Assembly (NCBI RefSeq): GCF_027942865.1
Contig: NC_134526.1
Coordinates: 11,936,284 to 12,000,283 of the forward strand
From: Odontesthes bonariensis
Taxonomy: Eukaryota; Chordata; Actinopteri; Atheriniformes; Atherinopsidae
Direction of reading: 5' to 3'
DNA: 64,000 nt
The notes beneath the pieces were generated by a model. The model worked only from the letters and a program-made list of their open reading frames with translations. It did not search any database and was not told the DNA's origin. How positions within the stretch are numbered: position 1 is the stretch's first letter; every line of letters begins with the position of its first letter. Shown in pieces: positions 8,753 to 20,493 of the stretch. Made by a program: the position numbers and the translations under genes.

Positions 8753-11700
8753 ATTAATGGTGCACAATGGTTTAGTGCTGCCTGAAGAGATGGATATGCA
8801 CTTAATTCTTATGTTTTTTTAAAACAGTATGCTATAGTGTGACAGTGTGACATAAAATGAGTACTTTGCCCTTTTTTAGTTGCCCCAAAAAGAGGCCATC
8901 AGTATGTACACATTGTCACATATCTTCTACCTTCTGAAAAAAAACTAGAACTACCCAGCAATAGGAAGAGATGGGCAGCTCATGTCTTTGCTTTACTTGA
9001 AACATAAAAATGACTGAATGTGATGCATTAAAAAAAGAAGAGATTTAACAGTAGGTTTATTTTTTTAATTATATGACTCAAGCCCTGAACGCCTAACCCT
9101 AACCATTCAAAGGCGGGAGCACAGTACAAAAAATAAGGAATCATGAGTGAGAGGAAAGTCAAAAAATAAAAGACAGTTGAAAACATAAACCACATTCCAC
9201 AATCCCCCTCCTTGCTCTGCATAAGGTATGTGTGTATCCACACCTCTGGCCTTCCTGTTGTAGCGCCACTGAGGTGCAATAACTCCCTACACAACGTTTT
9301 TTAGACAGAGCATGTATCTTGTAATGGCAGTAAATACACAGCGTTCTGCGTATTCCATAGTTGATGTGACTCAAAAAATGAAGACATGGAAGATACCAGC
9401 TGTAACTTAGACACAGTCACATTCAGTTGCTGAAATAAACTGAAAATACTCTCTAAACGGTGAAATACATCATGTTTTGCTGCTACAAAGTCAATAATAA
9501 CCAACAAATGTTTTTCACTGTGTATTTTGTTGAGAATCTTTTCCATGACGCACTTTCTGGATCATTATTTTGAAACCGCAACATTTAGATCCGTGGACCA
9601 ACATAGCAGCTCACATTCTGTCATGGGATTGGGGGCAGGTTTTCCTCCTGTTATCCAGGAAAGGTGATGTGTCTGTTTCCAATCACAACCAGGATTTCCT
9701 CAGCAAAGCACTGGATCCAACGAGTAATGTCAATAACATTTACCACATTTCCACTAAAGCTGAAGTGTTCTAATTGAGTAATACAAAAACCAGAAAGACT
9801 GAGCGTAAATCTGGTCACCCCCTTAATCATTTTCTCATACTTTAAGGCCTTCCTGTTGCAGCTATTTTGAATTTTAAAGAAGTCACTTTTATAAAGGCTT
9901 ATCTGTTCCTGGATAGCATCAAGGATGTGATGCAAAATTTACTTAATTTGAGTGGAAAACGCTTAACATAATGCACTTCAATGAGAAGTATGTACAGAAT
10001 CTTTTGTGATCAAACATGATCCTTTTTATTCAAAGGTCAAAGGTAATGTGCACACCTCATGCCTTTATTAACAGGTTTATGAGATGACTGTAATAAATCT
10101 ATACAAAGGAATGATGAGTCGTTGAAAACATCAGCAGACCAGAGATTGTTTTTTGGTTTTTAGCAGCCAGAGGATCTTCTCTGTGGTTCACCTGCATTTC
10201 CAGACTAAACAAGTCTAGTCTGCATATAGAACATATAACATAGTAGGGTGAGTTTATTATGGGATTTACAGTGGTGGTACACATGAAAATATACTGTTCT
10301 GAGACACATACAAACATGCACAGACACACACATATGCACACACACATGCACACACAGGCAGCTGTTGTAGTGGATGGTAGACCACAGGGTGTAGGCAGAC
10401 AGCCAGTGAGTCAAATTGAGGCCCAAAGTAACCACTTTGAAATGAACACTTTAGAGGACAGCCAAACCACGACATCAAACACGCACACACAGAGTGAGAG
10501 GACAGAGAGGCTGAAGCCAAAGAATTGTTAGCAATGTTGAGTGCAGACCAAGGCCTTCTAGAAAAGGTTTAAAAGGACAGCAAAGTCTTTGAGGAAAAGT
10601 GTTTGAAGAGAACAATTCAGGTAAAACTCACAACTCTGGATCACGAAAGAAATTAGATGAGACAGCTTTGACAAGATTTTAATTTGCTGTTGTTTTTTAT
10701 AGTTTTTATGTTGTTTTTTTGGTGCGGTCAAAAAAAACATTTATTTTTTTCCCCCTATTTTTTGGCTTGGTTAGGTCAAGTTAAACCTTTGAGAAAATCC
10801 ATCCACCATAACATCAAAAACAGTTCATTTTCACATACCACAACTGTGAGAGCACAGTTGCTATCTCCAAAAATGACACCAGTGCTTTTTAACAACTTTT
10901 CCACAATGATGTGACTGATTTGGAATATTCTTGTTTCCAACCCAAGCAAAGCTTGGGTTTTAAATCACACTTTTTTTTCCATGTGACATTTATCATCTGA
11001 TACTTTCCACCAACTCTTTGTCCATGGGGATTGTTTTCTGTAAATAGAGACTGTCACCAGCTAACAGTTGCTGCTGGGTACATGAAATGTGACCACAGTT
11101 ACTGAAAGGGAAGAAACACAACTCGTCTTGACCAGCACAGAAACAATTGTCTGTGCCAAAAAGGATACAAGTTGTATATATAGGTGTAGTCAATACAATT
11201 TTTTTTCTGTATGAGAGGATTGGCCAAGTGCTGCCTTAACACGTAACACGTGGCACGTAACTTTTGTCATGATATTTCTTTCCAGATCTTTTTCATGTCA
11301 AATCCTTGAGATATTTGCAAATCTGTATAAATCTTAAGGAGTGTGGCCACTGCAAAAAAGGGCTACACTTTCAGATGATAATGTCTGTCTAAGCACTTTC
11401 CTCCCACAATTCATCAGGAGGAATCATGTTTCTTTGAAAGCTTTCATGTCGCTCCAGATATTCAGGAGTTCCCGCTGCTTGCAGTCCACAAGCTCCCTGA
11501 GCTGTAAGGTTAGAGGGAGGGAAAGGTATTGGAGCCAAAGCCAGAGAGACCAACCAGAGGCTAGAGCATTATGAAACACACAAACACACAGCTGTGTGTG
11601 GACAGCCTCCCACTGTTCTTGCCAATCCACCACAACAGCCCACTAATCCCTCTTAGACCTGCTCATCAGGACCAGACAGCGCTCATCCAGTGCCGCTGCT

Positions 11701-14700
11701 GCATATGGTGGAACCAAACAGCGGAATAATCTTAGCTTACAACGACAGTAGAATGCGCTATGGGGCCCATGAGGCAGGAGTCCTGGGGGCCCTCGCTGGA
11801 TGCTTTTCTGGCCCATACCAATCTTTTTTGTCCCACTGAAAAACCATAAAAAGGAAAGATATCAAGAGCATGAACCTAACCGGTCAATTATTTTTTTAAA
11901 TTTTTTTACAGTTAATTCCTTACCCAAATAATAACTATTTTGCATGTATAAAAGCAATTTAAAAGTCTTTAAATCCAATAAATTCTTCAGTAGATTAGGT
12001 GCAATAGGATTTTCATGGCCTTCATAAACTCAGCAGTTCTGATAAAAGCGAACAGCTGAATAAAACAGCACAGTTTATTAAGAAATACTGGGAACTATGA
12101 TGTGTTTACATGCTGACATTAAGTGTCTTTTTGAAAGTTTCACAAATAACATATATAAATATGCTTCTCACCTAAATAACCAAAGTTATGAGATGAAAGG
12201 ACTAGTCATGCTTATATATGAGCAGTGACTGTTAAACACAGATCTCATTGTGATGAACTCTTTTTTTTTTGTTTCAGCAACACATTTCTATAAATGGGAC
12301 ATTCACATGGACGACAAAACAAACAACAGGATTGGATATTTTTGTGTAAACTGCAAGCAACCAAAAACATATCTGTTTAGTTCACATTCCTACAAACGTT
12401 GATTTCCACAGTTCTGAAAGCAAAGCCAGTGCGATGTTTAATTTGTTGGAAACAGACAGAGCAAATTATTTAGAGGTTCTTTAATCACTAACATTCCTTA
12501 TGTAGGTCACCCCAGTCGACTGGATTTTATTTACACTGAAAGGTTTACACAATCCGACCTGATCTGGACTCCTATGACAAAAGGCAACAGATGAATTTCC
12601 CTTGAGAGACCAAGAAAATCCAAGGAACGTGCCGTAAAACTACTGCTAAAGCATATGGCTGAGGTGGATGTTATTGAAAAGGATACATTACAACGTTGAC
12701 CTGAGGTCAGTGCTCATTCAGTCACAAGGGACAAGCCAGCGGCAGAGCAGCGGGGAGCAGCAGCTGTCTGCATGTTTTTTTCTCTGCCTGCACTTGAGCA
12801 ACACCTCAGTTACCTTGCATCGCCTTTTTAAACACGCCCACCGACCAATCATAAGTCCTCTGCACTTACTTCAGGAATGTTAAGCTATGTAGGCCTCTTA
12901 GCAGCTATGTAATGCAATGTCATAATACAGTATCCACCTGCTGATATGTTCATGGTCAAAGTCATGACTACAGTATTAAACTTCCGAGAGCAAATCGCAG
13001 ACTCTATGGATTTTAAAGTACAGTGGGGAAGAGGAGTATTATACAGGCTTTAACTTGAATTCATGGTCAACCAATACATCTGGATCAGAAAATATGAAGA
13101 TGTTACAAAGAGCTCACCATGTACACCATTATCAAGAAAGATACACATAATTACAGATCATGACCCAAAGACATTATCTCAACTATGGAAAAATCCTCTT
13201 TCACACAACTGGGACAAGTTAGTTCGTTAGCCTTAATTAAGAGTTATAAATGGATGCAAAAGCTTTAAATAGTTGGATGTTATCTGCATGGCATTTGCCA
13301 TAGAGATATGTAGATACTGATCAAACTGACAAAAAAAAAAAAAAAACAGAAAGGGGGGAGTCTGCATTGCCTCATACTCCTGTTCTGCTGCAGCTCGCTT
13401 TTCAGAATGAATTCACATGCATACAGAGACACATGGAACATTCCTGGAAAATAATACTACACGTGTTGACATACCTCCTGTGGATAAAGACTATAGCTTT
13501 TACAAATATATATGTTTTTATAGCAACATAAGTCTCACGTATGTGTGCATATGTTCAGCTATCAAAGTACTTCTCAAGATCTACATTAATGGTAGTGGCA
13601 GAGTGTTCTAAGTTTCCGAAGATGATCTATCATAGTTATTGTGGTACATTTAACATTCTCTAAAGTAAAATAAGTTGGTTTGGTTTTGCAGATGTAATAT
13701 TTACCATCTTCTGCCAAGTTGTACTTCTCATTTGAACGTAAACAATATGCAGAGCCAGAGTCAAGAAAGAATCACCACTGGATAAGACATTATTTGGCTC
13801 ATAGGTCCAAAAGGTTCATGGAACTTCGGACGAATGGGAAAAACTATTTAAAACAAAAAAGAAAAACTTCCAAAAGCATAATTTATCTCAGCAGGAAAAT
13901 ACTCACAGACATCAGTTTAAGGAACAGCCTCATGTGGAGTTTCACTAATCCAGATTACTATTTCAGCAACAAAATCATATGTATTCTCCTGCAAAGACTA
14001 CTGTTCACATATTACTTTATTCATATTCCCATTTCAAGCAGTAAAGCACCTAGAGCGCACATACACACAAACACACGCACACCCTCCCCCAGTCAAGCCT
14101 GGTGACAGAAACACATCTTGCCACTTGGGAAGCCTTTTTTCCAGGAAGCCATCTGACAGGATGACAGACCTCAGTGTGGAACAGAATCAGTTGTGACTGC
14201 AAAACAAAAACAAGCTGCAGGGCCCATACTAATGTTTATATGATGAACTTGCTTTGGATTATAATGAAAAGCCAGTGCATCTTCCTGTACATTTAAGAAA
14301 TTATTCAAAGTATTTCATTTGTTTGTTTGCAGTAATCTGGGTGTGTGCTCTCGTGTTTTTTTGCCAGCTTTTACATTATTGATACATGAATGTTTCAAAT
14401 CGGATTAGCTATGTAGGCTATACCTTCTCGCAGTATCATTTTATAGGTTAGCACAGTGGCTTCAGTCAGCCTTCTGTCTGAATTGGAAATGTTGACTGGA
14501 TTGTGAATAAAAGGAGCTCTTCCACTCTAATCTATCCACTTCCTCGCTTCCCAATGAAAATGATTAGACACCCAAACTCCCGGATGCTGGTGCCCGGCCT
14601 ACAACACTCCATAATCTCCACCACAGACTTAATGAGCTTAATGCGCACTCCCAGGCCACTGAGCTTAAAGGCATGCACTGTAATGTAGTGTTACACAGAG

Positions 14701-17700
14701 AAATCAGCTTTTAGGTGTGTCTACTGCTGAAATCAGTCATAATAAAAACACAATATCTCAGTAACTGTACTAATATTGTGCAAGTTCTTTGTTAGAAAAT
14801 AATGTCAGTGTGCCCATATGCTATGATTTATTCATTATCTTTCGACTCACATTAAGTGTCTGTAACCATATGGTGCTAAAGTGAGAGTACAAACAGCAGA
14901 CGTTCATCTGGTCATTTGTAAACAAGCCATATGCTGTTATTCAGTCTTAATTCCTCAGAGGAAAGTAAATGCAGACCAGAGCTTTACAGCAGTGCTGACA
15001 CTTCTAGGAATATAGCACAGATTTCTGAGCTTGATTGGGGATAAACTGTGATTTAGTTCTCAAACCCAGTACCCACTCTGTCTCTAACTATTAACACACA
15101 CTCTCTCCCCTGCAGCAGTACGTGTCTGCATCACAGTCACTCCCATGCAAACCAATGCTAAACAGCATGTGTCCCTGTTTAAACTTGCAATCTGGAATCT
15201 TTAGATGATAGACCACAATCTAAAAAAACGAAAACCTACGAATGCAAAAAGAATACTCAAATCATACAGAAAGCAAACCAAAGTTATCAATGCCAATAAC
15301 AGAAAGAAATACAGGTTGTATGATGGTAGGATTAAACTTTCTAAGTCACTTCAAATGCCCAAATAAGTACATTTTATGTTTTAAAATGGCCCCTTTTAAG
15401 TTCTTTCTCATTGTCTTTGTTGTGCAATACCATCATGCCTGGCTGTCTCAGGTTATGTGAGTGTAATGCTATGCAACAATAGCTAACAAAATACAGGAAA
15501 TTTTGAATTATATTATAACTCTACAAAGGCTAAACCTGGTCAGCATGTTGGAGCCCAAATGTCACTAAAGCTAAAGAAAACATTAAGCTGTGCATAGGCA
15601 CACAAACAATAAAATTGGACAAATGTAGTCAAACACCAGAGACTGAATTTAAGTGATTATTTCATTCATTTTAAACCTTCACACTTCAATGAGTCTGACT
15701 AAGCCTCAAACTTGGACTGATGGGCCTTTGTTGTGCATCATATCATGTCTGAAAGTGCTGAGGCATCAACCCGGGGTCCCATATTGTTCTTATAATTCCC
15801 ACATGCCAAACAGAAGCGGCTCAGCTTCTGAGGTGGGTCCATTTCATCTCTGTACTACCTCCCTTGCTGACTCAGAGGCGTATCAGCGACAGATCAACCT
15901 TAACCCGGCGACATGTTTTTTTTCACCTATAAGGCGCAAGTGATATGTGAACGAGGCTTGAGATAAGAAAAAAGACAAGATTACAAAATTAACAATGATA
16001 GCACTGTATTCTTACAACATTTGGTAAATTAAGCATTGATTCAGTCTGCAAGGTAACCATAAGAAGAATATTTTTCCCGTTCCAGGCCAAGTGCCCTTGA
16101 CGTCTTAGCTTTTCAATAAGCTGAGGTGCAGCAGTGGAACAGGACACACTGTACCTCTTATGAAAGCATTACCCTGGAGACAGAGATGCTGTTCAGCTGA
16201 CTGTGTTAATTTATCAGATAAGACATTTCACTTCCAGTACCATTCAGAATTTGTCAAGTTGGTGGTAGAATACAAAGTGCTCATTTATGTTTACTGTGAC
16301 CGCCTGCTTTTGAAAGATAATAAAGACTTGTTCTCTTGTGTCTTATACCCATAGAAAATGAACACATTAGATCCCAGATTGTTAGTGTGTTTCTTGTCAT
16401 GAAAACACATAATTGTTGCTAAATTAAACATATATTATTCATGTCTGCTTACTCCTATATAAAATTACAAGAGAAAGTTCCCTGGATCCCCAAGGTCTTT
16501 AAACCTCAAAGATCATTCAAACTTGGGTCTAGGCCTTGAGACTTATGCACTCAATCAAATGGACTGATTTTCACTAGAAGTAACTACAAAATTAACTTAA
16601 AACAGGTACAGGATGTACTATTGCTCTTGTCAAAAGATTTATTTTGTCCAGTACTGTCAAGTCTAGGCTGACCTTTCTAATCAGAAAAAAGACTGTTTTT
16701 TTAGTGCCTAAACCTAACCATTTTTAATAGATACTGAAGTAGAAATTGAAAGAATTTCTAAAAATGTTGTGTCAGATGGAGCTGAAACATGTCAGTCTGT
16801 ACATAAATGCCACCTACAATCCTTTCCTACATCCTTCTCATAGTGTTTTTGGGTAATAAGCATTCTTTATGTGGCAGTCATTCAAAGCGTGGGCATGTCA
16901 TTATTTTTCAGAGCATAATGCAAAACAAAAGCAGAGCACAAGTTCCACTGTGAGAGGTAATTGTACATACACATGTTAAAAGTGACACATACTTCCCTTA
17001 CGATTTCTAAATCACTTATCTTGACTGTCCAAAGGAGTTTGCTGTTATCGAGGATCTCTCGGAAATAGTGTTGCTAAAAATTCTGTCTGAGATCTAATAG
17101 GTGAACTGTGTTGTCTCAAATGATTCCACTTTACCGCCTTACAGTGAAATAAAACATACACATAATTCTGACTAAGTAAGTCTTTCCTTAATCACAATGG
17201 AAAACTTAAATCCACTGTCGTCATTGACGAACGACACATAGCCTAATCAACAAAACCAGGACAGTCTGATGATTGCTATGTCAACTTTGGCACAGGCACT
17301 GACAGGACAATATGTGATCTGTTACAGATCAAACAATGTCCTGGAGCCAACCACTCCAAATGCACAAAAAAATGAGGAAGTGACAAAAAGCTCTTCCTGA
17401 AAAAAACATGTCCCTGCAACAGTTTTGGGTCAGTTAATGTGATTGTGAATGGTAAGAAACAGCCAAAATGGCAGAATAAGAATTGTATACAGATGTTTTG
17501 AATTTGAAGTATGAAGAACCATGATATGTTATGATATGTAGGCCTACAGCTTTTATATTTGGTGTGAGATGAGAAGGTTCCTTGAAAATCTAGCATTAAT
17601 GGGTACGTGGCCTGAAAAACACAGTCCACGTATCTCCTGTTAACACCACTGGAGCGACTCATTCTATAAAGCACTGGTTTAAATTTTTCCTTTGCGCTTT

Positions 17701-18411
17701 TTTGTGGAATTTTTTAACATAAAGCGACACGGTTAATGCATTTCTTATTTCACACTTAGAGCAAAGAGTTTGCAATTACTTCTGACTGATTAAGTTCAGA
17801 GATTGAAAAGATAAATAGTGGGTCTCATAATCTTTCTCCATGAGGTCAGTTTTCAGTCCCCCCCCCCAGGTGCTGGGCAGGAAATTAAAGCATGGATCTG
17901 TACACGGTGGAGCACTGATTAATACCTGATGTTACTATGCTGCATGCGTCACTCTTTTCGCTGACATTGGATGAAGTTCAGCGATCAAATGAAGCTTTAT
18001 AGGTTTTAATTTACAACTGCAATAAATAAAAATAGGACATTTACTTGCTGTGTATGACTCATCTGCATCAACGTAGAGTTGTGGTAATTCTCAACTTCAG
18101 ATGTTATGTATTGTTCTGAACTGTGACATCATTGTATTGTATCTGGGTTACAATGAAATGTAACATAATTACAAGTTTTTCATATTTGGTCATAAATCAT
18201 TATTGTCTGTGAATCACTAACTTGGCTTGGATCAAATAATGGATCATCAATTTATCTTAATCTAACTAGATTCTCTTTCAACAAGGCAGATTTATGGATG
18301 TGAACCTCCGGCTTGAAAACCATTTTTTTCGATGTCAGAATTATGTTATGTGCCGTTACTGTAATTCATTTGCACCACAATCCCTATTTTACGTTATTAA
18401 CATCATCTGCT
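8753..18411. other. Gene-poor 9.7-kb interval
   Basis: No frame here shows recognisable family similarity, and I found no convincing exon chain on either strand. Open frames at 9301-9546, 9651-9935, 13719-14105 and 17276-17674 are of a length expected by chance in AT-rich DNA. Minor items: an imperfect CA-rich tract at about 10303-10357, a 9-bp-arm hairpin AACCCAAGC/GCTTGGGTT at 10939-10959, and an oligo-A run at 13330-13346. It may contain distal regulatory DNA, but nothing in the sequence alone proves that. Confidence 0.45.
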
Positions 18412-18420
18412 CTAAAGACT

Positions 18421-19013
18421 TAGCCTGGGCGAAAGCCGACTGTTGACTCCGTCAAACAGTCTGGAAAAACCCAAGAGGAATCCGTTTCCATGGAGGGTGG
18501 GACCTTACTCAGCAACTTAAATTCATTGGAGTTCCCTTAACCAATCAGTAATGTTTAGAAAGGACGTAGGTTATGCGCCGAGGTTCATGCTTACTCTCGC
18601 GAGGCTCTAGCTCGCGAATCACGCTTCCCACATCCGCTTTCATTATACCGGTACCATTTGATAAATCAAACTTTTCCCAAAGCCAGTTAGAAGGAGAGCT
18701 ACGACATCCTTGTCACTAACAAAATTGACGAGGCATTCCTCTTGCTCTCGTTTTAATTGTGTAATGCTCTCCAGAGTTGAGACAACTTCATGGATAGCTT
18801 CTAGCGTTCTTCCGTCGCCATGTTTATTTCCGCTGCGGTTGAACTACAATTATATGGACTACAATGGACTCCGCGCGTGAGTTCTGCGTCACCACTCGCA
18901 ACTGTTTGCTGATTGGCAAAACACTGAGCGAACCGAGGTAGGGGGATTTGGCCAGACTATGTGCGGAGCCAAAATCTTTGGGCGGAAGTACGTAGGATGG
19001 CGTCGCCAGGCTA
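18421..19013 (-). mobile_element. 593-bp transposon with helicase remnant and 9-bp target duplication
   Basis: The same 9 bases, CTAAAGACT, flank the unit exactly at 18412-18420 and 19014-19022. The ends are inverted: TAGCCTGGGCGA on the left and, read in reverse, TAGCCTGGCGAC on the right. The interior is strikingly CpG-rich compared with its surroundings. On the minus strand it carries the start of a RecQ-like helicase frame (see 18646-18819). The precise flanking duplication shows a true transposition event. Similar helicase genes ride on some fish DNA transposons, but I cannot name the superfamily; a 9-bp duplication would suit Mutator-like elements. Confidence 0.75.
18646..18819 (-). pseudogene. 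RecQ/SF2-type helicase N-terminal fragment
   Basis: On the minus strand a short frame starts ATGGCGACGGAAGAACGC and hits a stop at once. One base shifted, the frame continues with LKREQEECLVNFVSDKDVV, then LLTGFGKSLIYQMVP, and stops at TAA. LKREQEECL resembles the Q motif and TGFGKS a Walker A (motif I) of RecQ-like superfamily 2 helicases. The rest of the helicase is absent, the start is frameshifted, and the P expected before TGFGKS is L, so this is a dead fragment. It lies inside the 593-bp transposon and appears to be its cargo rather than a host gene. Confidence 0.65.
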
Positions 19014-19354
19014 CTAAAGACTCCCTTCAAAAGAGAAATATCTAAACCAAATCAGCCTTTTTTACAAAATATGAGTCAAAACTAATTAAGCTGACTAAAC
19101 AGGAAGTATTTAATTGCACAAAATTGGGAATCCTTTTATTGGATGATTTGCTGTGTTGGTCTGCTGCAGAGCAATGCTCTGCAAGTTGGACATTGCAGAC
19201 GAGGAGCTATGATTAGACTTCTGATAGGACTGGGCAATTTATCAAATTCTAATTTAAATCCCATTTTTGGCTTCCTTCATTTCTGAAAAACAAGATAATT
19301 GAGATTAAATGATTACCATTCTGTTCCTCAAAGATGCTCTTGTTTTGTTGTCTT

Positions 19355-19592
19355 ATAAATCCAGCAAGGTGGTTAGGTCTGTTGAATCACAGCAAAGATG
19401 GTTCTGGTTCAAATCTCGAAAGGGGACTTTCTGTTTGGAGTGGACGTCCCCCCGTTTCTCTGAGTGTCTATGATATTTGTCATAGATTGGCTACCTGTCC
19501 AAGGTGTGCCTCTCTCCAAATAACAGCTGGGAAAGATTCCAGCCTCCCTGTGCCCCCAAACAGGATGATGAGAGTATAGATGGATGGTTGGG
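19355..19592 (+). mobile_element. L2-type LINE/SINE 3' module, copy C (old)
   Basis: A diverged copy: GGTTCAAATCTCG (B-box-like), TCTGTTTGGAGTGGACG, GGCTACCTGTCCAAGGTGTG, AACAGCTGGGAAAGATTCCA and a final ATAGATGGATGG follow the same order as the copy at 33500. The number of changes implies an old insertion. Confidence 0.6.
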
Positions 19593-19609
19593 TTCTATGC
19601 AGATTTCAA

Positions 19610-19630
19610 GGGGGGGGGGGGGGGGGGGGG
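19610..19630. repeat. G21 homopolymer
   Basis: Twenty-one consecutive G just downstream of the old L2-type copy. Assembly length uncertainty is likely here. Confidence 0.95.
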
Positions 19631-20207
19631 ACTAGAACCACTGGGGCTTCCTATCGACTCAGCAGATGCCCTTAAAAGGCAGGCATTGCAGCCAAACATC
19701 CACTCAATCCTAAACTGAAACTGACCACCTGATTCTTTGACACTGTATTTGTGCATCTATTAATTTCTTTCTTTTTAACTAAAATTTTGAACAAATCAAT
19801 GATATTTGAATAACACTATTGAAGGTTGAAGGAAAGCCACTGTTTAACAGACAAGACGTTTTTTGTTTAGTAATCACATTATGTGAAATTGACAAGAAGC
19901 CTTATTAGATAACCATGATGCCAGTATTGACCTACAGTGAAAATGTTGTTCTGATTGCTATCAAAATAAATAAGCCCCAAATATATGAATTCTGTTCCAG
20001 GAATGTGACGTGTACACAATGTGACTCGTGACACCTAAATCGAATTTTCAAGATGTTCATGGTAATGATGTATTTTTGAATACAAACAAATAAAAAAATG
20101 CCTATATGTCTATATACCACTAGTATAAATAGGATACTTTGCTATAACTTACCAACCTTTTTCACTAAATTAGGGAGCACTATACATCATTGTGTATTGT
20201 GGTCAAT
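19631..20207. other. Spacer without recognised feature
   Basis: AT-rich; no supported gene or repeat seen. Confidence 0.4.
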
Positions 20208-20259
20208 AATTTGGTCCTTAATAATGAATTGTGCTCAATTCATTATTAAGGACCAAATT
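20208..20259. repeat. Perfect 24-bp inverted repeat with 4-nt loop
   Basis: The arm AATTTGGTCCTTAATAATGA plus ATTG (20208-20231) is followed by TGCT and its exact reverse complement (20236-20259). All 24 pairs match. It sits about 30 bp before the CpG-richer, promoter-like block upstream of gpr146. Confidence 0.97.
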
Positions 20260-20289
20260 TGTGTTCCCTCGATCTCCCTCTTGCCCCAC

Positions 20290-20493
20290 CTCCCTACGTT
20301 CCGTCCAATCAGAGCACATAATGGTCGTTCGGGCCTCGCGACCAGGGAGCAACGGCAGCAGAAAGCAGAGTGAGGAGACAGTGGGGGAGGGTCACGTGTG
20401 TACACACTGTAGGACTCCGCAGCACTCCAGCAGTAGTAAAGTCTGTAACGGTCGGCCCCTTTTCAGACCAACCCTCGTACGAGAAGTGTATAG
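20290..20493 (+). promoter_or_regulatory. gpr146: Candidate promoter / 5' UTR exon of gpr146
   Basis: A locally GC- and CpG-richer block (TCGGGCCTCGCGACC...) contains an E-box GGTCACGTGTG and ends at a good splice donor, ATAG|GTGAGG, after 20493. Vertebrate gpr146 genes have a non-coding first exon and a single coding exon, and the coding exon at 26.2 kb is preceded by a clear acceptor, so a 5' UTR exon on this strand is needed. This is the best candidate I see, but no transcript evidence is available here. Confidence 0.35.

Noticed and set aside
9091-9105. Telomere-like AACCCTAACC
   Set aside because: Fewer than three repeat units, so not an interstitial telomere array.
9651-9935. Minus-strand 94-codon frame as a gene
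   Set aside because: No recognisable family, no splice partners, and a length expected by chance in AT-rich DNA.
13719-14105. Plus-strand 128-codon frame
   Set aside because: No family similarity; ends in low-complexity CA-rich sequence; probably chance.
17276-17674. Minus-strand 132-codon frame
   Set aside because: No domain pattern and no gene context.
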